From an uncultured Chitinophaga sp. (GTDB lineage Bacteria; Bacteroidota; Bacteroidia; Chitinophagales; Chitinophagaceae), in NCBI RefSeq assembly GCF_937898475.1, contig NZ_CALEJS010000024.1, positions 26,546-90,545 of the forward strand: DNA of 64,000 nucleotides. Direction: 5' to 3'. The position numbers and the translations under genes are program-made. Each line of letters starts with the position of its first letter. The stretch's first letter is position 1. Shown here piece after piece: positions 61,990-64,000 of this stretch. Under the pieces are notes generated by a model. It was not told the origin of the DNA. It did not search any database and worked only from the letters and a program-made list of their open reading frames with translations.

Positions 61990-62736
61990 ATGGAACTGAA
62001 AGGAAAAGTCGCCTTGATTACCGGAGCATCGAGCGGCATCGGAGAAGGTGTAGCAAAATCTTTAGCGGCGAAAGGTGTTAAAGTTGGTTTAGCGGCACGT
62101 AGTTTCACTAAACTGAATACCATTGAAAGTGAAATCCGTCAAGCAGGGGGTAATGCTTTCCCGATAGAGTTTGATGTTACGGATAAAGTAAGCGTAGATG
62201 CTGGTGTAAAGCGTTTAAAAGAAAAGTATGGCACTATCGACATTCTGATAAATAATGCCGGTATTATGCCTGCCGCAGATATTGATACTTTTAAGACGGA
62301 TGAATGGCAGGATATGATAAATATAAACATCAACGGAGTTTTGAATGTTACAGCAGCAGTACTGCCAGATTTGATTGACAAGCATAGCGGACATATTATT
62401 AATTTATCTTCTATAGCAGGCCGTAAACTATTTAAAGGATTAGCTGTTTATTGCGGCACCAAACATTTTGTAGCAGCTTTTTCGGATATTATGAGAATGG
62501 AAGTTGGCAAAAAACACAATATCCGTGTGACAAGCATTCAACCTGGTGCCGTTGATACCAATCTGTATGACCGGATTTCAGACAAAGCATACAAAGAAGG
62601 AATGGAAGGTCTTCGTAATCAAATGACCTTTTTAACTCCCAATGATATTGCCAATAGTATGATTTATGCGTTAGAATCGCCTGATAATGTGGATGTATCA
62701 GAAGTCTTTATTCTACCAACAAATCAGGAATGGTAA
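61990..62736 (+). CDS. Short-chain dehydrogenase/reductase (SDR), AT-richer
   Basis: 248 residues with TGASSGIG (residues 12-19), ILINNAGIM, serine region INLSSIAGR and YCGTK. This is the compact classical SDR form, close to the YdfG / serine 3-dehydrogenase type; substrate unknown. The gene and its AraC neighbour use visibly more A/T third positions than the rest of the window. It precedes the AraC regulator by 80 bases on the same strand. Confidence 0.92.
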   Translation: MELKGKVALITGASSGIGEGVAKSLAAKGVKVGLAARSFTKLNTIESEIRQAGGNAFPIEFDVTDKVSVDAGVKRLKEKYGTIDILINNAGIMPAADIDTFKTDEWQDMINININGVLNVTAAVLPDLIDKHSGHIINLSSIAGRKLFKGLAVYCGTKHFVAAFSDIMRMEVGKKHNIRVTSIQPGAVDTNLYDRISDKAYKEGMEGLRNQMTFLTPNDIANSMIYALESPDNVDVSEVFILPTNQEW

Positions 62737-62803
62737 AAAACACATGGCTTATTTCAGAGCATAGTTTGCATCTGCAAATTATGCTCATTTTTTGCTAATT
62801 ACC

Positions 62804-62811
62804 TACCTTTG
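62804..62811 (+). promoter_or_regulatory. Promoter -7 box of the AraC gene at 62817
   Basis: TACCTTTG fits TAnnTTTG and lies only 5 bases before the ATG, which would imply an almost leaderless transcript or an internal role. No clear -33 element is seen. Confidence 0.4.
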
Positions 62812-62816
62812 CAGAA

Positions 62817-63731
62817 ATGCATGCGAATATCAGGTTAAATACCATTTATGAATTTCATCAATTCAGCGGCTTACCTGAACCGGAACATCCTTTAGTAAGC
62901 CTGATTGATTATAGCTTAGTAAAGTATCCGCCGGAATATACTGATATCAAGTGGGTACAGAATTTCTATTCCATCGGCCTGAAACGAAACGTAGCTAAAA
63001 AATTCAACTACGGACAACAACCGTATGATTTTGACGAAGGAGTACTGTCACTGGTTGGACCACAACAGATTATTCAGATAGAGATCGATCCGAATGCAAA
63101 AGCAGAACCTTCAGGCTGGCTATTATTGATTCATCCCGATTTTTTGTGGAAAACAGCATTGGCGGAAAAAATGAGCCGGTATGAATTTTTCGGATACGCG
63201 GTAAATGAAGCATTGTTCCTATCAGAAAAAGAAGAACAAATGATGCTAGCAGTGTTCAAAAGTATCCAACAAGAATACCAATCTAACATCGACAAATTCA
63301 GCCACAACATTATTATCTCGCAAATAGAGTTATTGCTCAACTATACCGAAAGATTTTATGAAAGACAATTTCTAACCCGACGCATTTTGAATGATAAAAC
63401 CCTGACCCGTTTAGAAACTATACTGGACAAATATTTCAATTCGGATTCTCTTCCGGGAAAAGGAATTCCAAGTGTGCATGATGTTGCAAGTGAGTTAAAC
63501 CTCACGCCCAATTATCTCAGCAGCTTATTGAGGGTGCTGACCGGGAAAAGTACACAGGATCATATTCATCACAAACTAATAGAAAAGGCCAAGGAAAAAC
63601 TTTCGGCAACGGATTTATCTATAAGTGAGATAGCTTATGAATTGGGATTTGAACATCCCTCCTCATTCACTAAATTATTCAAACAGAAAACGAATCAGAC
63701 GCCTTTATCATTCAGGCAATCGTTTCATTAA
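62817..63731 (+). CDS. AraC-family transcriptional regulator (SDR-linked subfamily), AT-richer
   Basis: 304 residues. Sensor motifs YGQQPYDFDEGVLSLVGPQQ and GWLLLIHPDFLW and HTH motifs LTPNYLSSLLRVLTGKSTQD and SISEIAYELGFEHPSSFTKL make it the closest paralog of the regulator at 23292. It follows an SDR gene on the same strand. The lower GC than that paralog suggests separate acquisition rather than recent local duplication. Confidence 0.92.
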   Translation: MHANIRLNTIYEFHQFSGLPEPEHPLVSLIDYSLVKYPPEYTDIKWVQNFYSIGLKRNVAKKFNYGQQPYDFDEGVLSLVGPQQIIQIEIDPNAKAEPSGWLLLIHPDFLWKTALAEKMSRYEFFGYAVNEALFLSEKEEQMMLAVFKSIQQEYQSNIDKFSHNIIISQIELLLNYTERFYERQFLTRRILNDKTLTRLETILDKYFNSDSLPGKGIPSVHDVASELNLTPNYLSSLLRVLTGKSTQDHIHHKLIEKAKEKLSATDLSISEIAYELGFEHPSSFTKLFKQKTNQTPLSFRQSFH

Positions 63732-63846
63732 AAGACACTACAAATAAGATATTGTGTAGCGCCTATTGTTGAAAATACAGGAAAAATTGTGACGGAGATA
63801 ACCGGCCCCCACTTTCCGCGGCAGCCAGCTGTTATTACAATGCCGT

Positions 63847-63969
63847 CTATTGGGATCTCCCATATTTCTGGAAATAGGTTATCAGTCCGGCGAGTGATTC
63901 GTTGAGCACAGTAAGGATCTTATCTCTTTCTGCATTGCTTAGCGGCGGTAAGCTAACGACGAAGTACAT
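63847..63969 (-). other. Possible 40-codon small ORF or gene tail
   Basis: An ATG-started frame reads MYFVVSLPPLSNAERDKILT and ends TYFQKYGRSQ. It could be a small protein or the tail of a broken gene; an in-frame stop lies just upstream. Nothing else is seen in the last 270 bases of the window. Confidence 0.25.
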
Positions 63970-64000
63970 CTTTTAGCGGTACAGTGGTTCTTCTAACTTT

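Overview
The window looks like a chromosomal segment from a Bacteroidota bacterium, most likely of the Chitinophagaceae (Chitinophaga-like). Supporting signs are two SusC/SusD pairs, an ECF sigma/FecR pair, a type IX secretion sorting domain, many Sec-exported TlpA-type thioredoxins, TAnnTTTG-type promoter -7 boxes, weak or absent Shine-Dalgarno sequences, and about 50% G+C by eye. There is no rRNA operon, no CRISPR array and no intact mobile element. The function calls come from reading motifs in the translated sequence; no database search was run.

Layout. 1-3.5 kb: the end of an exported HExxH protease-like protein with crystallin and T9SS domains, a fatty acid desaturase, an RRM protein and a cold-shock-domain protein. 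3.5-13.1 kb: a sugar-acid locus (AraC regulator, FGGY kinase, exported RraA-like protein, Tat-exported enolase-superfamily dehydratase) divergent from a SusC/SusD pair. 13.2-16.5 kb: a 1119-residue protein joining a collagen-like Gly-rich region, TIG-like domains and a putative papain-like cysteine peptidase. 16.7-24.2 kb: AraC and HxlR regulators interleaved with short-chain dehydrogenases (SDRs) and a DJ-1/PfpI protein. 24.4-35.4 kb: a mixed region (outer-membrane protein, FAH-family enzyme, Crp/Fnr regulator, LLM flavin enzyme, TlpA protein, GH43 enzyme, SDR, serine hydrolase, alpha/beta hydrolase) ending in an OsmC-TrxB pair. 35.5-45.7 kb: an ECF sigma/FecR/SusC/SusD/DUF1735-like lipoprotein/TlpA/TlpA locus. 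45.8-53 kb: a CPA2 antiporter and a periplasmic redox cluster (MsrB, thioredoxin, DsbD, peroxiredoxin). 53.2-58.2 kb: another AraC-SDR pair and small genes. 58.2-61.7 kb: gene-poor, repeat-rich DNA with a tRNA-like half, 21-bp and 11-bp arrays, an IS66 remnant and uncharacterised proteins. 62-63.7 kb: an AT-richer SDR-AraC pair.

Links between genes. Six SDR genes lie in the window; four have an AraC-family regulator nearby and one is divergent from an HxlR regulator whose probable operator overlaps the SDR promoter. An 18-base motif (TTTAACTWARGTGAAAAT) occurs upstream of osmC-trxB and twice, inverted, between dsbD and the exported peroxiredoxin, suggesting a shared thiol/peroxide regulon. 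The DsbD-thioredoxin-MsrB cluster can be read as a periplasmic methionine-sulfoxide repair chain.

The objects most worth follow-up are the collagen/TIG/cysteine-peptidase protein, the shared redox operator, and the helical-period repeat arrays around the uncharacterised genes at 58.5-61.7 kb.
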